Assembly: GCF_001654915.1 (NCBI RefSeq)
Contig: NZ_LXEQ01000017.1
Reading direction: 5' to 3' (one strand)
DNA length: 64,000 bases
Origin: Buttiauxella ferragutiae
GTDB taxonomy: Bacteria; Pseudomonadota; Gammaproteobacteria; Enterobacterales; Enterobacteriaceae
This document shows positions 49,758 to 58,288 of this stretch, piece by piece. Position 1 is the first letter of the stretch, and each line of letters starts with the position of its first letter. Position numbers and translations under genes: made by a program. The notes beneath the pieces were generated by a model, which was not told the origin of the DNA, made no database searches, and saw only the letters and a program-made list of their open reading frames with translations.

Positions 49758-51907
49758 TGGTTACCTTTGTATTTGGTTTTCAATACGGTAAACCAATGTT
49801 TACGTGTTTCTGGTTTCACCTCTTCACCGCCACAGTCGTTGTAACCAGACGGGGAATAGCACATCACCGCCCGGTAAAGCGCATAGGTCTTATCTTCGGG
49901 TTCCGCTTTCGGATCGTTAATTATCTGCTGATAATAGGCCTGGCGATCCGGAGAGTTGCTTAACGCAGGTTTTGCTATCGCATCGCCCAGTAAGTCATTG
50001 CCACCGCCTTCAGCTTCCGTATCAATGTGTGCCGCGGTGTTGCGGAAAAACTCACCCAGGCAATTAAGTGCATGCGCGTCGGTTTTTCTTGCGATGAGTG
50101 TTTTCACCGTGTCATCCAGCGAGGCACAGAAATAACCCTTCTCGGCCCGTTCCCCATTCCAGTTAAAGATATCGAGATTGACATCATTGAACGCTTCAAG
50201 GGTGACTGGCTTAGTGATATGGCGACGTAGCGACTTATCCGTGTCGTAGCCTTCATAGTCACCCACCATCAGGTCGCGCATCAGCAGCGTATGCAGCGCG
50301 ATGGTTTTCTCTTCATCATTTACCCCGTGGGTCGCCTGTTGTTGCAGCAGCGCTTTTGGCGCGGCAGTTTTCAGCACCAGCGAGCGATAACGCAGGTTTG
50401 TCACTGGACTGTCAGCGGCAAAAATAGCTTCTGGCTGCTGGTTGTTCACCATCACCGCCGCCAGATTCAGTTGTATATATTGCTGTTGTTCTACTGATTG
50501 AGTCAGACCAAGCAGATGTTTCCAGTGCGCCAGTGCCTCAGGCCACTGTTTCTGTGCTGCTAACGCGTCACCGTGCAGAACTTGCTGACTAAAGGCGAGT
50601 AGATCGCTGGAGGCTAACAAGTTGATAGAGGGGGTGGCTTCAATCACGGCGGCATAATTACCTTCATGATAGTAAAGCCAGGTGTTTTCCAAAAAGCTCC
50701 AGTACGGTTGCAACTCTGCGCTGGCAAATATCGGTTTCAGGCTATCAAGATTTTCGCGTGTCACCTCATACGACTTGTTCTGGCCTTGGTTATTCCGGAG
50801 CCAGCGTAACGTTTGGGTGAAAGTCAGCATCGGTGCCTGGGCGTCACTGATAAACGGCTCATAGTTACCGAAACTATCCCTGCTTTGGAATTTGTCATCC
50901 AGCTCAGAAATGACTTTATGCAATGAGTCTACGTCTGGTGCCTGGGCCAGGGCTTTTTCATACAGCGGGGCCAGCTGTTGCCAGTCTTGTAAGTACCAGT
51001 TAATTCTGCGCAAAAGCCCGCGAGCGGAATCTGCATAACGCCCTTCAGGCCAGGTCGCTAAATAGGCATTGGCATAATCACGAGCTTCGCTTGCTGCGCC
51101 AGTATCGATTTTAGTGGCATCAAACATGCCGTATTCATCAGTCGCCTTGACGGTGCTTTTGTTGAGTGCAACGCGCATCAGCATATAGCTTGATGTTTCA
51201 GCGACCCACGGCTGGCTGCTTTTCTGCAAAGCGGTGAACAGGCTATTTGCTTCCACAAAATCGCCAAGGTAAAAGACATTCGCCCCACGGAGATAATCAG
51301 AGAAAGCTGCCGTACGGGAGCCAGGTTCGATATCGAAAGCTTCAACCGGGAGGCGGCTATCCGCTTTGTCATAAGAGTTCAGAAAAATATTACCTCGCCA
51401 TACAGCCAGATGATGACGGTCTTCTGGTTTTATCGTTGGGTCATCAAGCAGTGCCGCGAAGAATTGCTCTACAGATTGCAGGTTATTGGAAATATGGCGG
51501 TTTTCTGCGTCTTGATCGTGTTCCCAGGAGGAGGTATCGACGCCTAATGCTTGCGACATTTTGCTGAATGAGGTTTCAGCGACAGGGGCGGGTGTGGTGT
51601 TCTCAGTAGAGGGGGTTGCTGTTGGATGAGGTAGATCGTTGTAGCCGATAAATCCAAAGTGATAGCTTCTGCTGCGGGTAAAATCAGGAGGCACGGGCAG
51701 GCGAGGTAACGCCAGATTTTTGCGTGCCCCTTCAAGTTGGATCAAATTCACACGCGTATCGTTATCAATATTCAGCCAGGGTACACCGTTAAGCGGGCAA
51801 TCATCTTGCCATCCACAGCCAAAATCATCATAGGAAGCCTGCGCGTTAAACGTTGTAGCCGCCGTTAACCCGACCAGGGCCATCGCCATCTTATGATTAA
51901 TTTTCAT
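49727..51907 (-). CDS. Large secreted alpha-helical (TPR-like) protein, unknown function
   Basis: The ATG at 51905-51907 follows AGAGGC and gives MKINHKMAMALVGLTAATTF; the signal is cleaved after AQA (about residue 24). The 726-aa product starts with a conserved-looking CGWQDDCPLNGVPWLNIDND block, likely a disulfide. Helical repeats follow, of tetratricopeptide/BamD-YfiO character (RGANVFYLGDFVEANSLFTAL; EARDYANAYLATWPEGRYADSA; YEGNYAAVIEATPS-like units; QQVLHGDALAAQKQWPEALAH). A second Cys pair is near the C-terminus (CYSPSGYNDC). It overlaps the DUF3142 gene and is divergent from bcsO. I do not know a named family member. Confidence 0.82.
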   Translation of the reverse strand: MKINHKMAMALVGLTAATTFNAQASYDDFGCGWQDDCPLNGVPWLNIDNDTRVNLIQLEGARKNLALPRLPVPPDFTRSRSYHFGFIGYNDLPHPTATPSTENTTPAPVAETSFSKMSQALGVDTSSWEHDQDAENRHISNNLQSVEQFFAALLDDPTIKPEDRHHLAVWRGNIFLNSYDKADSRLPVEAFDIEPGSRTAAFSDYLRGANVFYLGDFVEANSLFTALQKSSQPWVAETSSYMLMRVALNKSTVKATDEYGMFDATKIDTGAASEARDYANAYLATWPEGRYADSARGLLRRINWYLQDWQQLAPLYEKALAQAPDVDSLHKVISELDDKFQSRDSFGNYEPFISDAQAPMLTFTQTLRWLRNNQGQNKSYEVTRENLDSLKPIFASAELQPYWSFLENTWLYYHEGNYAAVIEATPSINLLASSDLLAFSQQVLHGDALAAQKQWPEALAHWKHLLGLTQSVEQQQYIQLNLAAVMVNNQQPEAIFAADSPVTNLRYRSLVLKTAAPKALLQQQATHGVNDEEKTIALHTLLMRDLMVGDYEGYDTDKSLRRHITKPVTLEAFNDVNLDIFNWNGERAEKGYFCASLDDTVKTLIARKTDAHALNCLGEFFRNTAAHIDTEAEGGGNDLLGDAIAKPALSNSPDRQAYYQQIINDPKAEPEDKTYALYRAVMCYSPSGYNDCGGEEVKPETRKHWFTVLKTKYKGNQWEKLLSYYW

Positions 51908-52385
51908 TGCCTCTGAACATCCTTTTACATGATGAAGGTGCTGACAACAGCATTCTGAAAAACCATACAGAGTATACAGGCTATTATTTAAATGCTTCAC
52001 CCTCAAAAATAGGTGTAGTCGTGCGGCATTTTTCCCTGAAGATGGTTATATGTTTTGGAAAAAACATCCCAATCATTAAATACTCTTCATCTATGTGAAA
52101 TCACAGAAGAAAGCTGCTACCTTTTAAGGGGTAGCATTAAATATTACGCAATCACAAATCAAGACTGTTTCATGCTTAGCCGGGTATTAATAAGAAAAAA
52201 AGATGGAGCTAAGACCGCAGGTGCCTATATATTGGCTCGAAATATCGTTGTTTTTCCAAAATTGAATAATAAAAAATGGAATTATAACGTTATGTAATTA
52301 TTCATGGTTTATGAAGTCAATAAACCTTATTCATTGAGTTATTCACACATCAAATACAAATGTCTTATAAATCATGAGTATCGTA
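51908..52385. promoter_or_regulatory. Divergent AT-rich region upstream of the bcs operon
   Basis: 478 bases, markedly AT-rich compared with both neighbours. It must contain the bcsO and TPR-gene promoters. A small hairpin TGCTACC / GGTAGCA (52115-52121, 52130-52136) lies in the middle. A TTG-started frame of 80 codons (52055-52297) has no ribosome site and I do not call it a gene. No further structure recognised. Confidence 0.4.
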
Positions 52386-52988
52386 ATGAAAAATTATGAT
52401 GATTTGCAGCGTTTCAAAGATAAGACGCGTACAGGCTCTATCGACTTCAAAGATATGTCGGCGCAAAATCAGCAGTTATCGGACAGTAACTGGACGATAA
52501 TCAAACAGTTAATGCATACCGAAGGCGATGACTCCGTGCTTTCCCATGCCGAAAGTATTTCCGTGCCAGCACCGCAAGCGGTAAAGGCTGATGAGTTCGA
52601 TGCCAGCCATTTCAAGCCGCTGGTGGCGCAACCCATCAGCCAGTCAGCTTCTCAGGGCTCAATTCTCGACAGCCTGAACAGCGCGCTGCCAGAAAACAAA
52701 ACCGAGTTATTTCAACCTGAGCAAAGCAAACACACTACCGCGACGCTGTTTGAACAACTGGCACCCGTCACCGCGCAGCCAGAACCGGTCATTGAACCGT
52801 TAAAAGAACCAATAAAAGAAACCGTAAAACCTGCCGCTGTCGCTGCGCCGCAGGGCTACGCACCGGTAAAAACAGAACCCGTGCGTTTTGACAAATTGTT
52901 CGCAGCAAAAGGGAGTACGGCGCGCAACCATCCCGCTAAAGACTTACCGCTGCAACCGTTGCTGGAGATGATCGCTTCATGCCGCTAG
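52386..52988 (+). CDS. bcsO: Cellulose biosynthesis protein BcsO
   Basis: BcsO is an accessory protein of bcsD-type (class I) cellulose operons, role unclear. The ATG at 52386 gives MKNYDDLQRFKDKTRTGSID, 200 aa; an ATG at 52374 would add four residues. The first 35 residues (LQRFKDKTRTGSIDFKDMSAQ) resemble the short N-terminal motif shared by BcsR/BcsP/BcsO. The remainder is low-complexity and Pro/Gln/Glu-rich (EPVIEPLKEPIKETVKPAAV), probably disordered, with a conserved-looking tail RFDKLFAAKG and LPLQPLLEMIAS. It overlaps bcsQ by ten bases. Confidence 0.82.
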   Translation: MKNYDDLQRFKDKTRTGSIDFKDMSAQNQQLSDSNWTIIKQLMHTEGDDSVLSHAESISVPAPQAVKADEFDASHFKPLVAQPISQSASQGSILDSLNSALPENKTELFQPEQSKHTTATLFEQLAPVTAQPEPVIEPLKEPIKETVKPAAVAAPQGYAPVKTEPVRFDKLFAAKGSTARNHPAKDLPLQPLLEMIASCR

Positions 52989-53782
52989 TGTGTGTGTGCT
53001 CGCCAAAAGGCGGGGTAGGAAAAACCACAGTTACCGCCAATCTGGCGTATGCGTTGGCTCGCGCAGGTAGCAAGGTGTTAGCCATTGATTTTGATGTGCA
53101 AAACGCGCTGCGTTTGCATTTTGGCGTGCCTTTATCTGATGGCCGTGGCTATGTGGCTAAAGCTATCGAATCGGCAGACTGGAGCCAGTCGGTTTTGACT
53201 GCCGGCAGCAATATGTTCGTGCTGCCGTATGGTGATGTCAGCGAAGAACAGCGCCTTGAATTTGAGCAGCGCCTGAGCACCGACAGCCATTTCCTGATGC
53301 GTGGATTAAGCACTTTGCTTAACTACCCGGGCCTGGTCATTATTGCCGATTTCCCACCAGGCCCAAATCCGGCGTTAAAAGCGGTTTCGCGACTGGCTGA
53401 CCTGCATCTGGTGACCATGCTGGCAGATACCGCTTCGCTATCATTGTTGCCGCATATTGAAAATCATCGTCTGATTGGCGAACCGCTAAACAATAAAGCC
53501 GGATACTATTTTATCCTCAACCAGAGTGACAACCGCCGCCATATAAGCCGCGATGTCACGGCATTTATGCAGCAGCGTCTGGGTGATCGTCTACTTGGCG
53601 TTATTAACCGCGATGAAAGTGTGGCGGAAGCCAATGCTTCTCAGCAATCAATATTCGATTTTAGTCCGGCTTCCGCTGCGGCTTTTGATATTGAACTTAT
53701 CAGTAAGCGAGTCGCAGGTATTCTCGACATAAAAATTGGTGATGGCGCGGTACATACCGGCCTGAGAACGTCAAATTTCTGA
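52979..53782 (+). CDS. bcsQ: Cellulose biosynthesis ParA-like ATPase BcsQ
   Basis: BcsQ is a MinD/ParA-family ATPase that, in E. coli, is needed for cellulose synthesis and localises the synthase complex to the pole. The 267-aa product has the deviant Walker A SPKGGVGKTT (residues 8-17), DFDVQNALRLHFG, and Walker B VIIADFPPGPNP. It starts inside the end of bcsO and is followed after 19 bases by bcsA. Confidence 0.93.
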   Translation: MPLVCVCSPKGGVGKTTVTANLAYALARAGSKVLAIDFDVQNALRLHFGVPLSDGRGYVAKAIESADWSQSVLTAGSNMFVLPYGDVSEEQRLEFEQRLSTDSHFLMRGLSTLLNYPGLVIIADFPPGPNPALKAVSRLADLHLVTMLADTASLSLLPHIENHRLIGEPLNNKAGYYFILNQSDNRRHISRDVTAFMQQRLGDRLLGVINRDESVAEANASQQSIFDFSPASAAAFDIELISKRVAGILDIKIGDGAVHTGLRTSNF

Positions 53783-53801
53783 CAATCATCCAGGATGTCC
53801 T

Positions 53802-55922
53802 ATGAAAAAGGTCCTGTTTTATTTACTGCTATTGGTGTTAGCGCCAATAGCAGTCCTGATCATCATTACGCCTATGGACAGCCAGAAGCAGTATATCTTT
53901 GGCTTTATCAGCCTGGCGATTCTGTTTTTATTAGGCTTCAGCAAAAAGCACAGCGTGTCGATAATCATGATGCTGGTTTCAGTCTTGATGTCGACGCGTT
54001 ATATTTATTTTCGTGCTACCCAAACGCTGCACTTTAATTCCGAAATAGAGGCCATCCTCGGTATAGGGTTATTTTTAGCCGAGCTGTATATCTGGGTCAT
54101 CTTATTGCTGAGCTATTTGCAAACCTCGTTCCCATTAAAACGGGGGATTGTGCCGCTACCGGACGACACCTCTAAATGGCCGACGGTCGATATTTATATT
54201 CCCAGCTATAACGAAAGCCTCGATGTGGTTCGCGATACGGTTCTGGCCGCGCAATGTATCGACTACCCGCGCGATAAAATCAAAATCTACCTGCTTGATG
54301 ACGGTAAGCGGCGCGAGTTTGCGGTGTTTGCCGCCGATGTGGGCGTGGGCTATATCACGCGTAACGATAACTCACACGCCAAAGCCGGTAACCTCAACCA
54401 CGCCATGAAACTCACTCACGGCGAGTTGATCACGGTCTTTGACTGTGACCACGTTGCGACGCGTATCTTCCTGCAAGCCACCGTCGGTGCATTCCTGAAA
54501 GACCCGAAACTGGCGCTGTTGCAGACACCACACTATTTCTATTCACCCGATCCGTTTGAACGTAACTTATCGGGCGGGCAAAACATCCCCAACGAAGGTT
54601 CACTGTTCTACGGCCCCATCCAGCAGGGGAACGATAACTGGAACGCCACTTTCTTCTGCGGTTCATGTGCCGTAATTCGCCGTAGTGCGCTGGAAGAAAT
54701 CGGCGGATTTGCCGTGGAAACCGTGACCGAAGATGCGCATACCGCGCTGAAAATGCAGCGCCTGGGCTGGAAATCTGCCTTCCTGGATATTCCGCTGGCG
54801 GCGGGACTGGCGACTGAACGTCTGGTGCTGCACGTGATTCAGCGTACCCGCTGGGCGCGCGGCATGACGCAAATCTTCCGTATGGATAACCCGTTATTTG
54901 GCCGTGGCCTGACGTGGCAACAGCGTTGTTGTTACCTCAGTGCGATGCTCTATTTCCAGTTCGCTTTGCCGCGTGTGGCGTTCGTCACCGCACCACTGGC
55001 GTACTTACTGTTTAACCTGAACATCATTCACTCCTCGGCAAGCCTGATCTTTGCTTACGCGTTGCCGCACCTGATCTTGAGCATTTATCTCAACTCGCGC
55101 ATGAACGGGCGCTATCGCTACAGTTTCTGGGGCGAGATTTATGACATGGTGCTGGCGTTCCACCTGGTTCTGCCCACGGTTATCACCATGCTGTTCCCAA
55201 AACGCGGCAAGTTTAACGTCACGGATAAAGGTGCGCTGCTGAACGTGGGCTACTTCGATTTCAGCGTGGTGCGGCCTCATGTGATTATCGCGGTGTTGCT
55301 GGCGGTGGCGGTTGTCGCCGGGATTGTGCGTGCTTGTGCGCATGACTACTTTGGCGTTGACCCGAATGTTATCGCGCTGAACGTCGGCTGGGGGTTGTAC
55401 AGCCTGGTGTTCCTGCTGGCGGCGATTGCCGTCGCCCGCGAAACGCGCCAGACGCGAAAAACCATCCGTATTGATGTTGAAGTGCCGGTGGTTATTCACT
55501 ACGCCAGTGGAATATCTTCCCGTAGCAACACTATCGATTTGTCGATGGGCGGCTGCCAAATCGCAGTGCCGGATGACCGCCATCTCAATGATGAAATCGA
55601 AGAAATCGAGCTGCAACTGAAGTCCGGCTCTATCAGCATTCCGGTGAAAGTGATCGCTTGCGACGAGCAGGCCATTCGCCTGATGTTTGAAGAGATTCCA
55701 CTGGACAGGCGTCGTGAACTGGTGCGTGTGGTTCTGGCGCGTGCCGATGCGTGGATTCGTCCGCCAAAACCGCAGGACAACCCGTTCCGTTCCCTGCTGA
55801 TCATTATTCGTTGTGTGTTTGACCTGTTCTGGCTGACGTTCAAATCGCGCCGCGAAAACCGTCGCCTGCGCCAGGAAGAAGCCAAACGTATGGAAGAAGC
55901 CCGCGAGGACAACGTTGCATGA
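53802..55922 (+). CDS. bcsA: Cellulose synthase catalytic subunit BcsA
   Basis: BcsA is the inner-membrane GT2 synthase. It polymerises UDP-glucose to beta-1,4-glucan, threads it through its own pore, and is activated by cyclic di-GMP. The 706-aa product shows the substrate Asp in DDG (166-168), DCD (214-216), FFCGS (284-288), catalytic TED (309-311) and QRTRW (347-351). The gating loop FNVTDKG is at 471-477. The PilZ domain has QTRKTIR (550-556, both c-di-GMP arginines) and DLSMGG (579-584). All key residues are present. It lacks the long N-terminal extension of E. coli BcsA (872 aa), as expected for class I synthases. It overlaps bcsB by four bases. Confidence 0.97.
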   Translation: MKKVLFYLLLLVLAPIAVLIIITPMDSQKQYIFGFISLAILFLLGFSKKHSVSIIMMLVSVLMSTRYIYFRATQTLHFNSEIEAILGIGLFLAELYIWVILLLSYLQTSFPLKRGIVPLPDDTSKWPTVDIYIPSYNESLDVVRDTVLAAQCIDYPRDKIKIYLLDDGKRREFAVFAADVGVGYITRNDNSHAKAGNLNHAMKLTHGELITVFDCDHVATRIFLQATVGAFLKDPKLALLQTPHYFYSPDPFERNLSGGQNIPNEGSLFYGPIQQGNDNWNATFFCGSCAVIRRSALEEIGGFAVETVTEDAHTALKMQRLGWKSAFLDIPLAAGLATERLVLHVIQRTRWARGMTQIFRMDNPLFGRGLTWQQRCCYLSAMLYFQFALPRVAFVTAPLAYLLFNLNIIHSSASLIFAYALPHLILSIYLNSRMNGRYRYSFWGEIYDMVLAFHLVLPTVITMLFPKRGKFNVTDKGALLNVGYFDFSVVRPHVIIAVLLAVAVVAGIVRACAHDYFGVDPNVIALNVGWGLYSLVFLLAAIAVARETRQTRKTIRIDVEVPVVIHYASGISSRSNTIDLSMGGCQIAVPDDRHLNDEIEEIELQLKSGSISIPVKVIACDEQAIRLMFEEIPLDRRRELVRVVLARADAWIRPPKPQDNPFRSLLIIIRCVFDLFWLTFKSRRENRRLRQEEAKRMEEAREDNVA

Positions 55923-58276
55923 AAGGGATGAGTATAAAGCTTTGCCAGTTGTTGCTCGCGTTGACGGTTTTGGCCTCACCGGTTATGGCGGAAGACGCCG
56001 CGACGGTGGAGTCACAAATTCCCCTGGATTTACCTGCACCCGACGCGGCCTTTGCACCAGGCGCTGCACCGGTATCGGAAACTGCACCAGCTCCGGCAGT
56101 GGATGCACCCACGCCATCGGTGTTTACGCCTGGCAATGTGAGCAGCATTACCGTGGCGCAAATGGGCCAACCACGTGGCGTTATGCTCAGCGGTGGGCAG
56201 TTGCAGGCGGGTATTGATTTCACGTTGCCGACCGATCAGGTCATCACCAACGCACAACTTTACCTGAACCTGAAAGTCTCTCCGGCGATGGCGGCGCGTA
56301 ATACTACGCTGCAACTGATGATGAACGGTCAGCCTTTGGGAACGGTGCCGTTGGGTTCTGCCGATAGCGATGTGTCCAACTATCAGCTGGAAATCCCGGC
56401 GGCGATGGTGGTGTCGAGCAATAACATCAGCTTTAAAATCAACGATGGCGATGCCCTGCTGTGCCTGCGCGACCTGTCTGATAAATACCAGGTCACCATC
56501 ATGCCGAACACGCGGTTGGATCTGGAAGGCCAGCAGCTCAATATCGGTGCCGATCTCAGCCATTTCCCGCGCCCGTTCTTTGACTCAATGCAGATGACTC
56601 CCGCTTCATTGGAGTTTGCTTTCCCGGCAAAAACGCTGCCTGAACAAGTGAGTGCGGCGGCGTTGGTTGCCTCCTGGTTGGGCATTGAGGCGGATTATCG
56701 CGGTATCTCCTTTAACGCGTTATCCGACAAACTGCCTGAGAAAAACGGCATTCTGTTTGGCAAGCCCGGCGAGCAGATTGGCGGTCTGACCTTGCCTGAA
56801 ACCCAAAAACCGATGCTGCAAATCATCGATAACCCAGGCAACCCGGTTTATAAACTGTTGTTGGTGGTGGGCAATTCCGACCAGCAATTGCGCGCTGCGG
56901 CGTGGCGTTTAACGCAGGGGAAATTCCCTGGGCAAACCGCAAGCACTGCGGTAGAAAACCAGACAATCCCAGTGAGCAAAGCCTATGACGCTCCGCGCTG
57001 GATCTCCACTGAACACCCGGTGCGTCTGTCCGAGTTGATGCGTAAAGACCAAAGCCTGACGGCGACCGGCATCTGGCACGAGCCATTAAGCGTGGCATTC
57101 CGCGCGGCTCCGGATCTGTTCTTGTGGGATGGCGACACCATCCCGGTGAAAATCGGCTATCGCTTCCCGACGGAAAACTGGATTGATGAAGAACGTTCTT
57201 ACCTTTCCCTGACGCTCAACGGCACTTTCCTGCATAACTTGCCGGTGAATAAGCAAGGCGCGCTGGAAACGCTGTGGCGCAAAGTGGGCGGCGATGCGCG
57301 CCAGGAAGAGTACAACCTGGCGCTGGAGCCGTACCTGATTTACGGCGACAACCAGTTGTCGCTGTACTTCAACATCCAGACCAAAGAATCGGCACCGTGT
57401 AGCGTGCTGCTCAATAACAACATTAAGAGCCGTATTTCTGACGATTCATGGATTGATTTGAGCAAAACGCGTCACTTCTCGTTGCTGCCAAACCTTTCTT
57501 ACTTTGTCGGCGCGTCGTTCCCGTTCTCCCGCTTTGCTGACTTTGCCCATACCGTGTTGATGCTGCCAGAAAACCCAGGCGAGGCTGAAATCAGCACGCT
57601 ACTGAATATGGCTGCCCGTTCGGGTAATGCAACCGGCACCTCGTTAAACAACAACACGGTGATGTTTGGCGTGCCAACGGCGGGCGCAAACTTGCAACGC
57701 CTTGAACAGAGCCACGTGCTTTCCGTTTCGACCATCAATCAAAGCGCGTTTAACAAAACGCTGCTGGCACAGTCGCCGTTTAACAGCAACGAGCATTCGT
57801 TCGGCGTCCGTGAACGCTCAATCTGGCAAAAAATACAGCACTGGATTGAAGGTGACTGGGGTTCGAAAGGCATTGCGGCTGACCGCTATTTCTCATCTAA
57901 CGAAGCGTGGCGTGGGTTTGTCAGCTTCCGCTCGCAGTGGAACCCTGACCGTGTGGTAGTGATGGCGATTGGCAGTACCGACGAACAGCTTTCGCGGCTG
58001 CAAACCGACTTAAGTTCTTCGCGCATCAACGCCGGTATTCGTGGCGACGCCTCCATCATCACCGATGAAAACGGGGTGCGTAGCTTCCGTGTTGGACAAC
58101 AGTTCCCGAGCGGCCAAATGCCGTGGTACATGATGGTGGTCTGGTATGCCAACCAGCATTCAGCCCTGCTGGCCATTTTAGGTTTGTTGTTCGCCTCGGT
58201 TATTGGTTTGAGCTTGTACGCCCTGTTGAAAAAACGCGCGCATAAACGTCTTAATCCTCAGGATGATGGTAAGTAA
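55919..58276 (+). CDS. bcsB: Cellulose synthase periplasmic subunit BcsB
   Basis: BcsB guides the nascent glucan across the periplasm and is required for BcsA activity through its C-terminal membrane anchor. The 785-aa product has a signal peptide (to about residue 25, ALTVLASPVMA) and a Pro/Ala-rich linker. The carbohydrate-binding/flavodoxin-like repeats follow (VSPAMAARNTTLQLMMNGQPLG; LSLTLNGTFLHNLPV). The C-terminal transmembrane helix is at about 750-770 (ALLAILGLLFASVIGLSLYAL). The start overlaps the bcsA stop (ATGA). bcsC follows after 12 bases. Confidence 0.95.
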   Translation: MKGMSIKLCQLLLALTVLASPVMAEDAATVESQIPLDLPAPDAAFAPGAAPVSETAPAPAVDAPTPSVFTPGNVSSITVAQMGQPRGVMLSGGQLQAGIDFTLPTDQVITNAQLYLNLKVSPAMAARNTTLQLMMNGQPLGTVPLGSADSDVSNYQLEIPAAMVVSSNNISFKINDGDALLCLRDLSDKYQVTIMPNTRLDLEGQQLNIGADLSHFPRPFFDSMQMTPASLEFAFPAKTLPEQVSAAALVASWLGIEADYRGISFNALSDKLPEKNGILFGKPGEQIGGLTLPETQKPMLQIIDNPGNPVYKLLLVVGNSDQQLRAAAWRLTQGKFPGQTASTAVENQTIPVSKAYDAPRWISTEHPVRLSELMRKDQSLTATGIWHEPLSVAFRAAPDLFLWDGDTIPVKIGYRFPTENWIDEERSYLSLTLNGTFLHNLPVNKQGALETLWRKVGGDARQEEYNLALEPYLIYGDNQLSLYFNIQTKESAPCSVLLNNNIKSRISDDSWIDLSKTRHFSLLPNLSYFVGASFPFSRFADFAHTVLMLPENPGEAEISTLLNMAARSGNATGTSLNNNTVMFGVPTAGANLQRLEQSHVLSVSTINQSAFNKTLLAQSPFNSNEHSFGVRERSIWQKIQHWIEGDWGSKGIAADRYFSSNEAWRGFVSFRSQWNPDRVVVMAIGSTDEQLSRLQTDLSSSRINAGIRGDASIITDENGVRSFRVGQQFPSGQMPWYMMVVWYANQHSALLAILGLLFASVIGLSLYALLKKRAHKRLNPQDDGK

Positions 58277-58288
58277 AGGTGGTGCTCA

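Noticed and set aside
52055..52297. 80-codon reading frame upstream of bcsO
   Set aside because: It starts at TTG, has no ribosome site at either the TTG or the internal ATG (52172), has an unremarkable AT-driven composition and resembles no known protein.
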